From assembly GCA_965247395.1 (NCBI GenBank), contig OZ252012.1, positions 1,302,001 through 1,366,000 of the forward strand: a stretch of 64,000 nucleotides of DNA. The letters run 5' to 3'. Origin of the DNA: CAYRJD01 sp965247395. Its GTDB lineage: Bacteria; Actinomycetota; Acidimicrobiia; Acidimicrobiales; Poriferisodalaceae. The notes beneath the pieces were generated by a model that had not been told where the DNA came from, did not search any database, and worked only from the letters and a program-made list of their open reading frames with translations. The position numbers and the translations under genes are program-made. Shown here piece by piece: positions 8,233 to 17,181 of this stretch (positions within the stretch are counted from its first letter, which is position 1; every line of letters begins with the position of its first letter).

Positions 8233-9591
8233 CTAGTGCTGACTAGCTAATGCAGAAAGGTACGCCGATTGCATCGCACCAGCGTGAGCAGCCGGACTGA
8301 GGTGGATGATGCTGGCCGGGCCGTTTGCGCCCCAACTTGGCTGGGCTAAAGCTAGAGCGTCCGCCAGAGAAATGGGATCGCCTGGGATTGTCAGCAGGCC
8401 GTTGACGCCTGATTCGATCAGTTCGGCCGCTGCGCCAACTTCACTTGCAATAACTGCTCGGCCTGCGGCTAGGCCTTGTGCGATCGCTAGGCCGAAACCT
8501 TCACGCCGACTCGGAACAACCACTAGGCGCGCTTGGCTGTAGTAGCGCACCAGCTTGGCTGGGGCTACCTCGCCTACCAGCTCTAAGTCCACTCCTAACC
8601 GCTCGGCTTGAACTGTTAGCGATGCTCGTTGCTCACCCTCACCGACGATGACCACTTTTGGGTTTTTGAATTTGCCGCTAGTTAGCCGGGCGACGGCTTC
8701 TAACAGCACATCAAATCCCTTTTCGGGTACTAGTCGTCCTACCGCAAGCAGCGGGCCATCGTCGAGAGGAGCTGTGATCTTGCTGAGGGTCTCTTCGGAA
8801 ACCTCATTGGGGGTGTGACCGTCAAGAGGCGGTCCAGTCGGGTCTCTGGCTGAGTCTCTGACACCGAGATAGTTGTGCGGCAACGGCATCGGTATTACCG
8901 CGGCGTGGCCACCTCGCATCTCTTCTATTTGATTGGCTAACTGCGCTGACACCGCTGCGGTGATGTGCGCCGCTCGCAATGTGCGCCTTGTTGCCCAACG
9001 CGAAACCGGCCCGCTAGCAAGAGCCAAGTCGGTTCCATGAACGTGCACGGCGCTGAGCGCTCCACGCACCAAGCAGGCCGCCGCCACCGACGCCACTCCC
9101 GCAGGAAACCACCAGTGGCCGTGAATCACTTGAGCGCCATTGCGTCTCGCCAGGCGCGCGGCGGTCCAGCTAAGCCCAAACAACATCGGCAGCACCCACA
9201 CGGCCGCCATGCCCGAAAACTGTCGATAACTCTCCCCGCCCGCAACACGTCGTGCGACCGAGGGCGGCGCAAACCGCACTCGCACTACTTCTATCTCGAC
9301 TGGTTCTGGCTCAGCTTGTTCGGAAGTAGTGGCCGACCTGCCCGGCTGGGTAGTCCCTGGTTGGACAATCGTTTGGTTTCGCGGTGCGCCCGGGTGCGCC
9401 GGGCAGACCACGGTCACCTTGGTGCCAGTCGCAGCTAACGCGAAAGCATGATCCAGCAAAAAAGGCTTATGCGGATCGTCAAGGGAAACGGGAAACCCAG
9501 GGGTGCAGAGCACCACGTGGGTAATGCTCTTAGCCGATGCCTGACGTTGTGACCGCCGCTGTTCAATCCTCACGGACGGCTCACTTTGCAT
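8233..9591 (-). CDS. Glycosyltransferase family 4 (GT-B fold)
   Basis: Predicted to transfer a sugar from a nucleotide donor, probably at the cytoplasmic face for a glycolipid or polysaccharide. The start is set at the ATG at 9591 (MQSEPSVRIEQRRSQRQ), giving 452 residues; a longer reading adds an unlikely Cys/Trp-rich leader. N-terminal half: VVLCTPGFPVSLDDPHKPFL and VIHGHWWFPAGVAS. C-terminal donor half: LLAVGRLVPEKGFDVLLEAV, VIVGEGEQRASLTVQAERLG and the EX7E-like region SRREGFGLAIAQGLAAGRAV. A linker near residue 85 (GTTQPGRSATTSEQAEPEPV) is low-complexity. It diverges from the membrane-protein gene at 9717. Confidence 0.88.
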   Translation of the reverse strand: MQSEPSVRIEQRRSQRQASAKSITHVVLCTPGFPVSLDDPHKPFLLDHAFALAATGTKVTVVCPAHPGAPRNQTIVQPGTTQPGRSATTSEQAEPEPVEIEVVRVRFAPPSVARRVAGGESYRQFSGMAAVWVLPMLFGLSWTAARLARRNGAQVIHGHWWFPAGVASVAAACLVRGALSAVHVHGTDLALASGPVSRWATRRTLRAAHITAAVSAQLANQIEEMRGGHAAVIPMPLPHNYLGVRDSARDPTGPPLDGHTPNEVSEETLSKITAPLDDGPLLAVGRLVPEKGFDVLLEAVARLTSGKFKNPKVVIVGEGEQRASLTVQAERLGVDLELVGEVAPAKLVRYYSQARLVVVPSRREGFGLAIAQGLAAGRAVIASEVGAAAELIESGVNGLLTIPGDPISLADALALAQPSWGANGPASIIHLSPAAHAGAMQSAYLSALASQH

Positions 9592-9716
9592 TCGGCATAT
9601 TGTCGCACCACAGCCTGGTCGTAACACAGTCTGATCGCACCACACCCAAGTCAAACACCGTTTCTGTACCGCCATACGCTCAGCCGGGTGCGATCCCTCG
9701 CAAGTAGCGCCAAGTC

Positions 9717-10757
9717 ATGACAAACCAACGCAAATCGATCGGTCAAATTTTGCGCTGGTCGGTGATGCTCGCCTCGATCGTTTTGCTGGCCGTCGTTGCT
9801 ATCTCCCGTTGGGATTCACTGACAGAAATTGACCTCACGCTGTCCGGCCAGTGGCTAGTCCCGGCTTCGCTGACGGCAATCGCTGCTTCGCTGCTGCTGG
9901 TATTTAGCTGGCGCGAACTGTTAACGGCTTACGGCAGTTCGCTTGACCTAGGCCGTGCGGTGCGCATCTGGTCGTTTTCTCAAACCACCCGATACTTGCC
10001 GTCAGGCTTAGTTCCGATTGCAGCTCGCTCCTGGTTGGCTGCTCCGACAGCCGTACCGCGCTTAGTCGTTGGAATGTCGGTAGTCGTTGAGACCGCGACT
10101 CTGCTGGGCTGGACCGTTGTGGCAACCGCCATCTGGGCGCCGGGTGACTGGATTCACCCCGCTCTGCGAATAGCTCTGGGATTAGCTGCTCTGGCAGGAC
10201 TGGTTACCTTGCCTTTCACACTGGCCGGAGTTCGATTGGGTGGGCGCGGCCGGGCAACCAGCTGGGTGTCGAAGCGCATCGCTGGCCTGCTCGGGCGTTT
10301 CGGAGCGAGCGAAGAACTGCGTGAATCGCTGGTCGGTGGATTACTGCAAGCCAACCACTACGGCGTTTGGAGAGCTGCCGGTCTCTACGGCACGGCCGTT
10401 GCGGCTCGACTGGCATCGTTTGCGTTGCTAGCTGCTGCGGTTTTGCCACTAGGCGCCGCAGGCAATACAGCCAGCGCTGTTGCTGACACGGCTAGCACCG
10501 CTAGCGACATATGGCTGGTGGTAGGAGCATCGGCAGTGTCGCTGGTAGTGGGGATGGTGGGGATAACACCAGCTGGCCTGGGTGTGCGCGAAACACTGCT
10601 AACAACGTTGCTCACCGCACGCTTCGGACTTGGCGACGCCTTGGCCTTTTCGGTTGCCTTGCGTGCGTGGGAGATCGTGTTGGAGTTGCTCTTCTTAGCC
10701 GTGGCGGCATACGTAGGTCGCCGCTCAGCAAACACTTTGCAAGCCAATGCGCCCTAG
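9717..10757 (+). CDS. Flippase-like membrane protein (LPG-synthase TM / UPF0104 type)
   Basis: A 346-residue protein with roughly eight to nine membrane segments and the family's C-terminal signature GMVGITPAGLGVRETLLTTL, plus SQTTRYLPSGLVPIAARSWL near residue 90. The family includes lipid flippase/transferase membrane modules, often beside glycosyltransferases as here. An Ala/Thr/Ser loop (TASAVADTASTASD, ~10475-10508) has short internal repeats. Its end overlaps the next gene by 11 bases, so the two are probably co-transcribed. Substrate unknown. Confidence 0.8.
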   Translation: MTNQRKSIGQILRWSVMLASIVLLAVVAISRWDSLTEIDLTLSGQWLVPASLTAIAASLLLVFSWRELLTAYGSSLDLGRAVRIWSFSQTTRYLPSGLVPIAARSWLAAPTAVPRLVVGMSVVVETATLLGWTVVATAIWAPGDWIHPALRIALGLAALAGLVTLPFTLAGVRLGGRGRATSWVSKRIAGLLGRFGASEELRESLVGGLLQANHYGVWRAAGLYGTAVAARLASFALLAAAVLPLGAAGNTASAVADTASTASDIWLVVGASAVSLVVGMVGITPAGLGVRETLLTTLLTARFGLGDALAFSVALRAWEIVLELLFLAVAAYVGRRSANTLQANAP

Positions 10758-11988
10758 TCACAGCCGCGGCTCTAATCATCGCGACATGGTCGTGATTGGT
10801 GCCGGACCGGCCGGCACTGCTGCAGGCATCGCCGCGGCACGTGCGGGCGTGGACGTGATCGTGTTTGAAAAATCTTCACGCGGCCGCGATAAGTCTTGTG
10901 GCGACGGGCTGACTCCGCGCGCGGTCGCTGCTCTAAACGAACTTGACATCGCGCTTGATGACGCCCACACCATCGGCGGCTTGCGAATGATTGCTGGCAA
11001 GCAGGTGCGAGAACTGGCATGGCCCGCCACGGGACGCTTCGGCGGCAACGGAGCGGTGTGGCCTAGGCGTCGACTTGATCAAACGCTCGGTGACGCCGCG
11101 GCCAACGCAGGAGCAGAACTCGTCTACAACACCGAAGCACTCCCCATTGTTGAGGGCGGGCGCTGCGTTGGAGTTCAAGCTGGCGGGCAACGCATTACCG
11201 CTGACTTGGTGGTGCTTGCCGCGGGCGCTCAGGGAAAAGCCGCTCGCCTATTAGGCGCCGGACGCGACCCAAACGAACCCTTCGGCCTCGCCATTCGCAC
11301 CTACGCCGAAACCCCACGCCATGCGGACACCTATTTAGAAGCCTGCCTCACGCTGAGCGATGAGAACGGCACCTCTCTGCCCGGCTACGGCTGGCTGTTT
11401 CCCGCCGGCGATGGCACCGTGAACATTGGTGTAGGAGCGCTAAGCACCATGCGCGGTTTCAAGTCGCTCAATTTGAATCGCCTGTGCGACGCTTATCGCG
11501 ATTCGGTAGCCGACAGATGGTCGTTGGGGCCCTACCTCGAACGCCCGCAGGCGTGGCGGCTGCCCATGAGTGCGGTACAACGTCATGGACCGGGCTGGGC
11601 TGCTATCGGTGACGCTGCCGGGCTGGTGAACCCGATGAACGGAGAAGGCATCGATTACGGCCTTGAAACCGGGATGCTCATCGCTGAACTGTTCGTCAAG
11701 GATCCTGCAACCACACCCGCTGAATACGACCGACAGGTTCACGCTCGCTTTGATGAATATCTGAGAACCGGTCGAAGGTTTTCGTTTTTGATTGGCCATC
11801 CGAAGATCTTGCGCACAGGATTGCGTCTAGCGGTCAGCACCGACGCCATCGCTCGGCTCACGCTTCAGGTAATGGGAAACCTGATCGATTCCGACACCCC
11901 GGGAATAGCTGGCAAGGTTTTGCGAGCTACCGATAGAGCGCTGGCGCTAGCTGATCCACTGTTGCGCCGAAGCCGCGCCCGCGGGTGA
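10747..11988 (+). CDS. Geranylgeranyl-reductase-family FAD-dependent oxidoreductase
   Basis: A 413-residue flavoprotein. The Rossmann motif GAGPAGTAAGIAAARAG is at residues 17-33; CGDGLTPRAVAALNELDI is the family-typical next block; GDAAGLVNPMNGEGIDYGLE is the second FAD-binding motif. The family reduces isoprenoid chains, for example menaquinone or glycolipid tails. An ATG at 10786 is an alternative, but HRDMVVIGAG reads like a normal lead-in to the beta strand, so I keep the ATG at 10747, which overlaps the preceding stop. Substrate cannot be fixed; menaquinone side chains are one possibility. Confidence 0.85.
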   Translation: MRPSHSRGSNHRDMVVIGAGPAGTAAGIAAARAGVDVIVFEKSSRGRDKSCGDGLTPRAVAALNELDIALDDAHTIGGLRMIAGKQVRELAWPATGRFGGNGAVWPRRRLDQTLGDAAANAGAELVYNTEALPIVEGGRCVGVQAGGQRITADLVVLAAGAQGKAARLLGAGRDPNEPFGLAIRTYAETPRHADTYLEACLTLSDENGTSLPGYGWLFPAGDGTVNIGVGALSTMRGFKSLNLNRLCDAYRDSVADRWSLGPYLERPQAWRLPMSAVQRHGPGWAAIGDAAGLVNPMNGEGIDYGLETGMLIAELFVKDPATTPAEYDRQVHARFDEYLRTGRRFSFLIGHPKILRTGLRLAVSTDAIARLTLQVMGNLIDSDTPGIAGKVLRATDRALALADPLLRRSRARG

Positions 11989-12018
11989 ATCCAGCTGGTA
12001 AAACCTGACCAACAAAAA

Positions 12019-13662
12019 TCAGCTTGAAGCTTGTGGAACTTTCGAGCGCCGACGAGTAGTAGCAAACAGCGGTGCCATGTAACCGAAGGCGGCAACCGCG
12101 GCACCAATCATGAACGTTGAGCGCACTCTGCCTAGCGACGGGTCATCTCCTGCAAACGCCAACATCGTCTGGATACCCAGCACGATGCCGATCCACATAA
12201 CGGTCTGGTTCATCCCGTTAGCAACGCCGAGGTCTTTGTCGTCAACCGAGTTCGCCACCATCGTCTGATATGCGGGTGAGCCCAAACCGGCAGAAACGCC
12301 CGACAACATCAGTCCGACCATCACAAGCCCCAAGGCCAGGGAGCTTGGGTCGCTGCCTGCTGCAAACGCAATCATCGACACGACCATGGCGGTTGACCCG
12401 ATGAACATCGGCAAGCGCGGGCCAACTTTCGTAACCAGCGCTCCACCTAGCGGGGATGAAATAGCAAACACACCCGGCCGTGGCGCCATCAATAGAGCGG
12501 CGGTACCGACCGCGTAACCGTAAGGCCCTTGCAGCACCCAGGGAACAATCACAAACGCACCCATGTAGGCAAATTGATTGCATGCCGCTGACACCAATGG
12601 CAATGAAAAGGTCGCGCGGCGAAACAGGCTTAGGTCCAGCAGTGGCGAAGGTGCGCGATTCTCTCGCCGGATAAATAGCAGTAGAGAGACCACACTGGCG
12701 ACAACCAGAAGTGCTATCGGCCGATCTGTAAAGACCGAATTGCCAGAGCGCGTAATGGTGGTCACGCGCGTAATGGCGAACAACACGCTCAGCGTGGAGC
12801 TGGCTAGCAACAGCGCTCCCAAAAGGTCGATAGGTACACGCTTGCCGCGCGGTATGGGCTTCACTATCACTAGCCCGAACAGTGTCGCTGCCGTGCTGAC
12901 AGCGCCGAAGGCGAGGAAAATCTCGCGCCAACCGAACACGTTCAGCAGCGGTCCTCCCACTACTACACCGATGGTGGGTGCTCCGGTCATCGCAAACTGG
13001 AACCAGCCCACCGCGCGCGCACGCTGTCCCGCGCCAAAGGCATGCATAAGTAAAGCCATTCCGCTGGGCATCAGCAGCCCACCGCAGATTCCAAACAGCA
13101 CGCGCAGCCCAATGAATGACGCAATGTTCCAAACCCAATAGTTGAGCACCATGGTCACGGTCATGCCGGTTAGACCCAGCAAGAAAATTCGCCGGTGCCC
13201 GTAGATGTCGGCCAACTTGCCGCCTGCGGGCGTGCTGACCGCCATCGCCAACATCAGGCCGGTCATTACCCAGCCTGCGGTCGGCACCGTTGTATTTAGA
13301 TCGTCAGCAATCGGCACAAGTGCCGCGTTGACCAGCGTCATCAGCGAGCCAAAGCCCAACACCGCCATACCGATTACGCCCAACAGCACCCATCGGTAGT
13401 TGGGAGAGTGCTCGTCCGCGCTGTCGACTAGGTCAACCGGCGGAGCCTTAACCGGCGGGATTTTCGTGATGCCGATGCCGACGGCAAGCCCGTTTGCCTG
13501 TTTGGTTGCTAGACCGTTCGTTTCACCGTCAACACGCGCAACAGCGCGCACCGCTTCACCGTCAACACGCGCAACAGCGCGCACCGCTTCACCGTCAACA
13601 CGCGCAACAGCGCGCTCCACGCGAAACACTCTCGGGTCAGTAGACGTACGGGCAGATGTCAT
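12019..13662 (-). CDS. MFS transporter (DHA2-like) with 33-bp repeats at N-terminus
   Basis: A 547-residue permease with about fourteen hydrophobic segments and the MFS loop GGKLADIYGHRRIFLLGLTG near residue 150, typical of proton-driven drug exporters. The first ~90 residues are cytoplasmic and unusual: the 11-residue unit AVRAVARVDGE is repeated about three times, encoded by a 33-bp tandem repeat at 13522-13620. The membrane core begins near YRWVLLGVIGMAVLGFGSLM. Convergent with the flavoprotein gene. Substrate unknown. Confidence 0.9.
   Translation of the reverse strand: MTSARTSTDPRVFRVERAVARVDGEAVRAVARVDGEAVRAVARVDGETNGLATKQANGLAVGIGITKIPPVKAPPVDLVDSADEHSPNYRWVLLGVIGMAVLGFGSLMTLVNAALVPIADDLNTTVPTAGWVMTGLMLAMAVSTPAGGKLADIYGHRRIFLLGLTGMTVTMVLNYWVWNIASFIGLRVLFGICGGLLMPSGMALLMHAFGAGQRARAVGWFQFAMTGAPTIGVVVGGPLLNVFGWREIFLAFGAVSTAATLFGLVIVKPIPRGKRVPIDLLGALLLASSTLSVLFAITRVTTITRSGNSVFTDRPIALLVVASVVSLLLFIRRENRAPSPLLDLSLFRRATFSLPLVSAACNQFAYMGAFVIVPWVLQGPYGYAVGTAALLMAPRPGVFAISSPLGGALVTKVGPRLPMFIGSTAMVVSMIAFAAGSDPSSLALGLVMVGLMLSGVSAGLGSPAYQTMVANSVDDKDLGVANGMNQTVMWIGIVLGIQTMLAFAGDDPSLGRVRSTFMIGAAVAAFGYMAPLFATTRRRSKVPQASS
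13522..13620. repeat. 33-bp tandem repeat inside an MFS gene, three copies
   Basis: TTCACCGTCAACACGCGCAA and flanks start at 13522, 13555 and 13588, exactly 33 bp (11 codons) apart. The first two copies are identical and the third differs only at its end. Confidence 0.95.
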
Positions 13663-13760
13663 AAACGCTTTGGCCCTAGCAGGGCAGGATTGATTAAAGG
13701 CCGCTAGCGATGTAACCGCTTGGTTGCTGCCGCGTACGGCAACAACCCAAAAAGCTAAAT

Positions 13761-14585
13761 CTAAATAAGGCGGCGGTCGGCCAGCATCGCCTCAGCTTGA
13801 TCTTTGGCAATCTTACACATTGCCGGGTGCGTAAAGACCCAGAATTTGTCGTTTTTTACCGCATCAAGCACCATCGGCCCCACCTCTGCTGGGTCCATCC
13901 CTTCGGACAGATACTGAGTCAGCATCTCCCAAAACTTGTCTCCGGCCTCGGTGTGCACATGCTGAGCAGCGTCGGAAGGATTGCGGTTGCGTTGGGCGTG
14001 AGGAATATTGGTGTCAATCGGCCCAGGGCATAGCACCGACGCATGCAGCGGAGAGTTTTCAAGCCGCAGATCGCGCTCCAGCGATGCCATCAGCGCAACC
14101 ACGCCATGTTTGGAGACGTTGTAGGCGGCGAGAGAGGCTCCCGCATACAGCCCTGCTAGCGAGGCGGTGGAATTGATGTGTCCCTCACCTTGGGAGCGCA
14201 TGATCGGTAAGAACACGTGAACGCCATAGATCGGCCCCCACAAGTTAACGTCAAGAGTCCAGCGCCAGTCTTCGATCGAAGAACTTCCGGCTGGGCCGGG
14301 CAGGCCAACCCCGGCATTGTTGCAAAGGACGTGTACGGCGCCGAAGCGGTCGATCGTGGCTTCGGCTAGGGCCTCGATGTCAGCCAGCTTGGAGACATCG
14401 GTACGCACTCCCAACGTCTGCGCACCCATCTTGTCAGCAACGTCTGACACCGCCTCTTGTAGCGGCTGCTCTTCTATGTCGGCCAGCACAACGCTCATGC
14501 CTGCGGCCGCGAACGTGTCGGCCATCGCACGACCCACTCCGCTCGCCGCACCGGTTACAACCGCAACCTTGCCTTCAACTTCCAA
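13761..14585 (-). CDS. Short-chain dehydrogenase/reductase
   Basis: A 274-residue classical SDR: cofactor loop TGAASGVGRAMAD near residue 12, NNAGVGLPG near 90, and catalytic Ser/Tyr/Lys as NSTASLAG and YNVSKHG (YxxxK). ADIEEQ after beta-2 places an Asp there, which usually means NAD(H) preference. The start is TTG at 14585 behind a strong GGAGG about seven bases upstream. It precedes no close partner but lies 75 bases downstream of the alcohol dehydrogenase gene on the same strand, and both may act on alcohol/ketone substrates. Confidence 0.9.
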   Translation of the reverse strand: MEVEGKVAVVTGAASGVGRAMADTFAAAGMSVVLADIEEQPLQEAVSDVADKMGAQTLGVRTDVSKLADIEALAEATIDRFGAVHVLCNNAGVGLPGPAGSSSIEDWRWTLDVNLWGPIYGVHVFLPIMRSQGEGHINSTASLAGLYAGASLAAYNVSKHGVVALMASLERDLRLENSPLHASVLCPGPIDTNIPHAQRNRNPSDAAQHVHTEAGDKFWEMLTQYLSEGMDPAEVGPMVLDAVKNDKFWVFTHPAMCKIAKDQAEAMLADRRLI

Positions 14586-14659
14586 ATCGGGCCTCCAATC
14601 GTGTCTGGCAATCGTGTCTGGCTTTGGCGTCGAGCTAAGTAGTTGACCAATAGCCGCTA

Positions 14660-15751
14660 CTAGAAATCAATGACGGTGCGTGTACCGATGCGGTTTTTCA
14701 TGTTTTCGTAGCCTTCGTTGATTCGCTCCAACGGGATGTGCTCAGAAATCATCTCGTCTAGCAACAGCTGGCCGTTCAGGTACATATCCACGTAGCGAGG
14801 CATGTCCACTCGGAAGGCGTTGGAACCCATCATCGATCCCTGCAGGCGCTTCTCCATCATGAAGACCTCGTAGCCGTGAAGCTCGATCTTCTCGCCAAAC
14901 GGCATCATCCCGACGATCACGGTGGTGCCGCCAGCCCTTGTGGCTGCCCATGCTTGTTCGCAAGTGGCCTTGAGGCCGATGCACTCAAAGGCGTATTCAA
15001 CGCCGCCCATCGTCAGCTCATGGATGGCAGCCACGGCATCGGTGTCTGCGCCGTTGACCGTGTCAGTTGCACCCACTTTGCGAGCGGTTTCTAGCTTTTC
15101 GTCGGTTACGTCAATGGAGATCACCCGACCAGCTCCGGCGATGCGTGCACCTTGCACAGCCGACAGTCCGACACCGCCCGCTCCGAACACGGCCACAGTC
15201 GCACCGGGCCTGATGTGAGCCGTCTTAAACACCGCTCCCAAGCCAGTGGTCACACCACAGCCGATCAGAGCCGCCCGATCAAGCGGCATCTCCGGGTTGA
15301 TTTTTACAACGGCGTTTTGGTGAATCAGCATCTCTTCGGCGAAGCCACCCAAACGAGCGAACTGCTCAACGGCTTGCCCGTCTGCATTCTTTAGACGTGG
15401 AGTTGCGTCTTGCTCTCGGCTAACCGCGGCTGGGTTGGAGCAGATATTTGGCCGGCCGGTCAGACAGTTTTCGCAATAGCCGCAGAACACCGACAGGCAG
15501 GTAATGATCGTGTCTCCGGGGCTCACGTAGGAGACATCACTGCCGACGGCTTGCACCACGCCAGCGCTTTCATGGCCCATCACCGCTGGCAAAGGCAGCA
15601 TCGACCATGAGGCGTCCATGAAGTGAAGGTCGCTGTGGCACAGGCCTGCGTTGGTTACTTGCAACAGCACCTCATCTGGGGCTGGCTTGTCGATTGAGAT
15701 GTCCTCAATCTCCAGTTCCCCTGGAATCTGATTAAGAATCGCTGCCTTCAT
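14660..15751 (-). CDS. Zinc-dependent alcohol dehydrogenase (MDR family)
   Basis: A 363-residue MDR enzyme. Catalytic zinc ligands are visible as C in LCHSDLH and GHESAG; the structural-zinc loop CGYCENCLTGRPNIC has four cysteines. The NAD-binding motif is GAGGVGLSAVQGARIAGAG, followed by SIDVTDEKLETARKVGATD (Asp, NAD preference). ATG at 15751 with AGGGGG upstream. Length and the extended insert resemble class III-type and mycothiol- or NDMA-linked relatives, but substrate is open. Confidence 0.9.
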   Translation of the reverse strand: MKAAILNQIPGELEIEDISIDKPAPDEVLLQVTNAGLCHSDLHFMDASWSMLPLPAVMGHESAGVVQAVGSDVSYVSPGDTIITCLSVFCGYCENCLTGRPNICSNPAAVSREQDATPRLKNADGQAVEQFARLGGFAEEMLIHQNAVVKINPEMPLDRAALIGCGVTTGLGAVFKTAHIRPGATVAVFGAGGVGLSAVQGARIAGAGRVISIDVTDEKLETARKVGATDTVNGADTDAVAAIHELTMGGVEYAFECIGLKATCEQAWAATRAGGTTVIVGMMPFGEKIELHGYEVFMMEKRLQGSMMGSNAFRVDMPRYVDMYLNGQLLLDEMISEHIPLERINEGYENMKNRIGTRTVIDF

Positions 15752-15885
15752 TTTTTCCCCCTTGACATCTATTCCTCAACCCCTCAGTGCCTCAACTCTT
15801 CAGTGAAGGCCTGGGGATTGGTGATTTAGATTCTCACAGTAGTCAGGTCTGTGGTGCGCGTTCCATTCGCGTGTTGGGACACGTG

Positions 15886-17097
15886 CTACATACCGGTTGG
15901 TGCGCGGCACGCCAACACCTCACGATTAGGTATTAACCACAACACCAAGGCGATCAGCCCAATCGACGGCATTGACACCAACGCCATGCTGGTTCCCACC
16001 TGTTGGGCGACTTCTCCCAGAGCGAACGTGCCCAGCGGTAAAGCCCCAATAGACATTGACAACAAGCCCATGGCACGACCGCTCCTGTCGGTCGAAACCG
16101 CAGTCAGCACAAGAGTTGACTGAGTGGCGGCAAACAGGCCGATGGCACAGCTTGACAAGTACAACGAACCGGCGGCCAGAAACACGCTGGGCGCAGTTGC
16201 AAACGGCACCAGCATGACCATTGCTGCGGCGGCTCCCATGACGTAGGCAATTCCCCAGCGTTTGTTCACTAACAGTGATGTGATCAGCGATCCGGTGATC
16301 ATGCCAAACCCCGTCATGGAGGCAATGACACCTACCTGCCACGGCGTGGCGTCAAGCTTGTCGCCAACACGTTGGACGGTTGGGAAGTAAGAGAAGTAGA
16401 AGGCGTTGGTCAGCACGGTGATGCCGAGAATGCTCCGCAACGTTCGATTGGTGCGTACCAATCGCAAACCATCACGTAAATCGCTCATAGTTGATTGCCG
16501 CGGGCCTGGCTCGTCCTCTGGCGGAAGCACCGGCGCGGGGATTTGCTCTACTACTTCCCTCTTGGCTGGGCTTGTATCAGCGGCACGAGCTCTGTGCTTT
16601 GCCGCTATTTCGGCCGCAGACGGCACCATCTGCAGCAGCAACAAAGCGACGACCAGCAACCCCGCCACCACATAAAATGCAGCTCCCACCCCAAATGCGT
16701 TGGTGATAGTGCCGCCCAGCAAATTGCCAACGGCAATGCCTGATGCCAACGAAATCGTCTCCAGTGCCATTGCTTTGTGCAGCTTCACGGGCCCCACCAA
16801 ATCCAGCACTAGCGCTCTGCGACTGGTCATATCCCCCACCCAGCCGGTGCCAGCGACCAACAAAAACGGATACAGCAGCCACAGACTTAGCTGGCCGGAT
16901 CGCTCTGCCCAGCCGATCAAAAACACCAGGGGGATCAGCACTACTAACTGGACCTGCACCGTGCGTAATTTGTCGAGGCGATCGGCAATGACGCCGCCAA
17001 GTGCGCCAACCAAGAGCAGTGGTGCCCACATGACCGCGCCGGTCAGCTGCACCAGGCGAGGTGAGTCGGTCAGCTCATTGACGTAGTACGCGGACAA
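15886..17097 (-). CDS. MFS transporter, 5' end uncertain (possible frameshift)
   Basis: A permease of the enterobactin-exporter/MFS_3 type, with about eleven membrane segments visible and GVIADRLDKLRTVQVQLVVL as the first cytoplasmic loop. The first standard start in frame is TTG at 17097, but the frame stays open upstream and encodes PLWASGVCWHWSRWGIAF, which looks like a genuine MFS N-terminus. No ATG, GTG or TTG supplies it. An ATG at 17183 lies in the neighbouring frame and would join it if the T5 run (complement of 17153-17157) had one more T. Hence either a frameshift, a CTG start at 17175, or a sequencing error. A Pro/Glu/Ala loop near residue 195 separates the two halves. Confidence 0.78.
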   Translation of the reverse strand: MSAYYVNELTDSPRLVQLTGAVMWAPLLLVGALGGVIADRLDKLRTVQVQLVVLIPLVFLIGWAERSGQLSLWLLYPFLLVAGTGWVGDMTSRRALVLDLVGPVKLHKAMALETISLASGIAVGNLLGGTITNAFGVGAAFYVVAGLLVVALLLLQMVPSAAEIAAKHRARAADTSPAKREVVEQIPAPVLPPEDEPGPRQSTMSDLRDGLRLVRTNRTLRSILGITVLTNAFYFSYFPTVQRVGDKLDATPWQVGVIASMTGFGMITGSLITSLLVNKRWGIAYVMGAAAAMVMLVPFATAPSVFLAAGSLYLSSCAIGLFAATQSTLVLTAVSTDRSGRAMGLLSMSIGALPLGTFALGEVAQQVGTSMALVSMPSIGLIALVLWLIPNREVLACRAPTGM

Positions 17098-17181
17098 AAA
17101 AGCGATGCCCCAGCGCGACCAATGCCAACAGACACCGCTTGCCCACAGCGGGAAAAATCCCTTTTCAGATAACAGGCTGTC

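Noticed and set aside
12242..13138. Open frame of 298 codons antisense/offset to the MFS gene
   Set aside because: It is a shadow of the MFS frame with Cys/His/Arg-rich composition and no family features.
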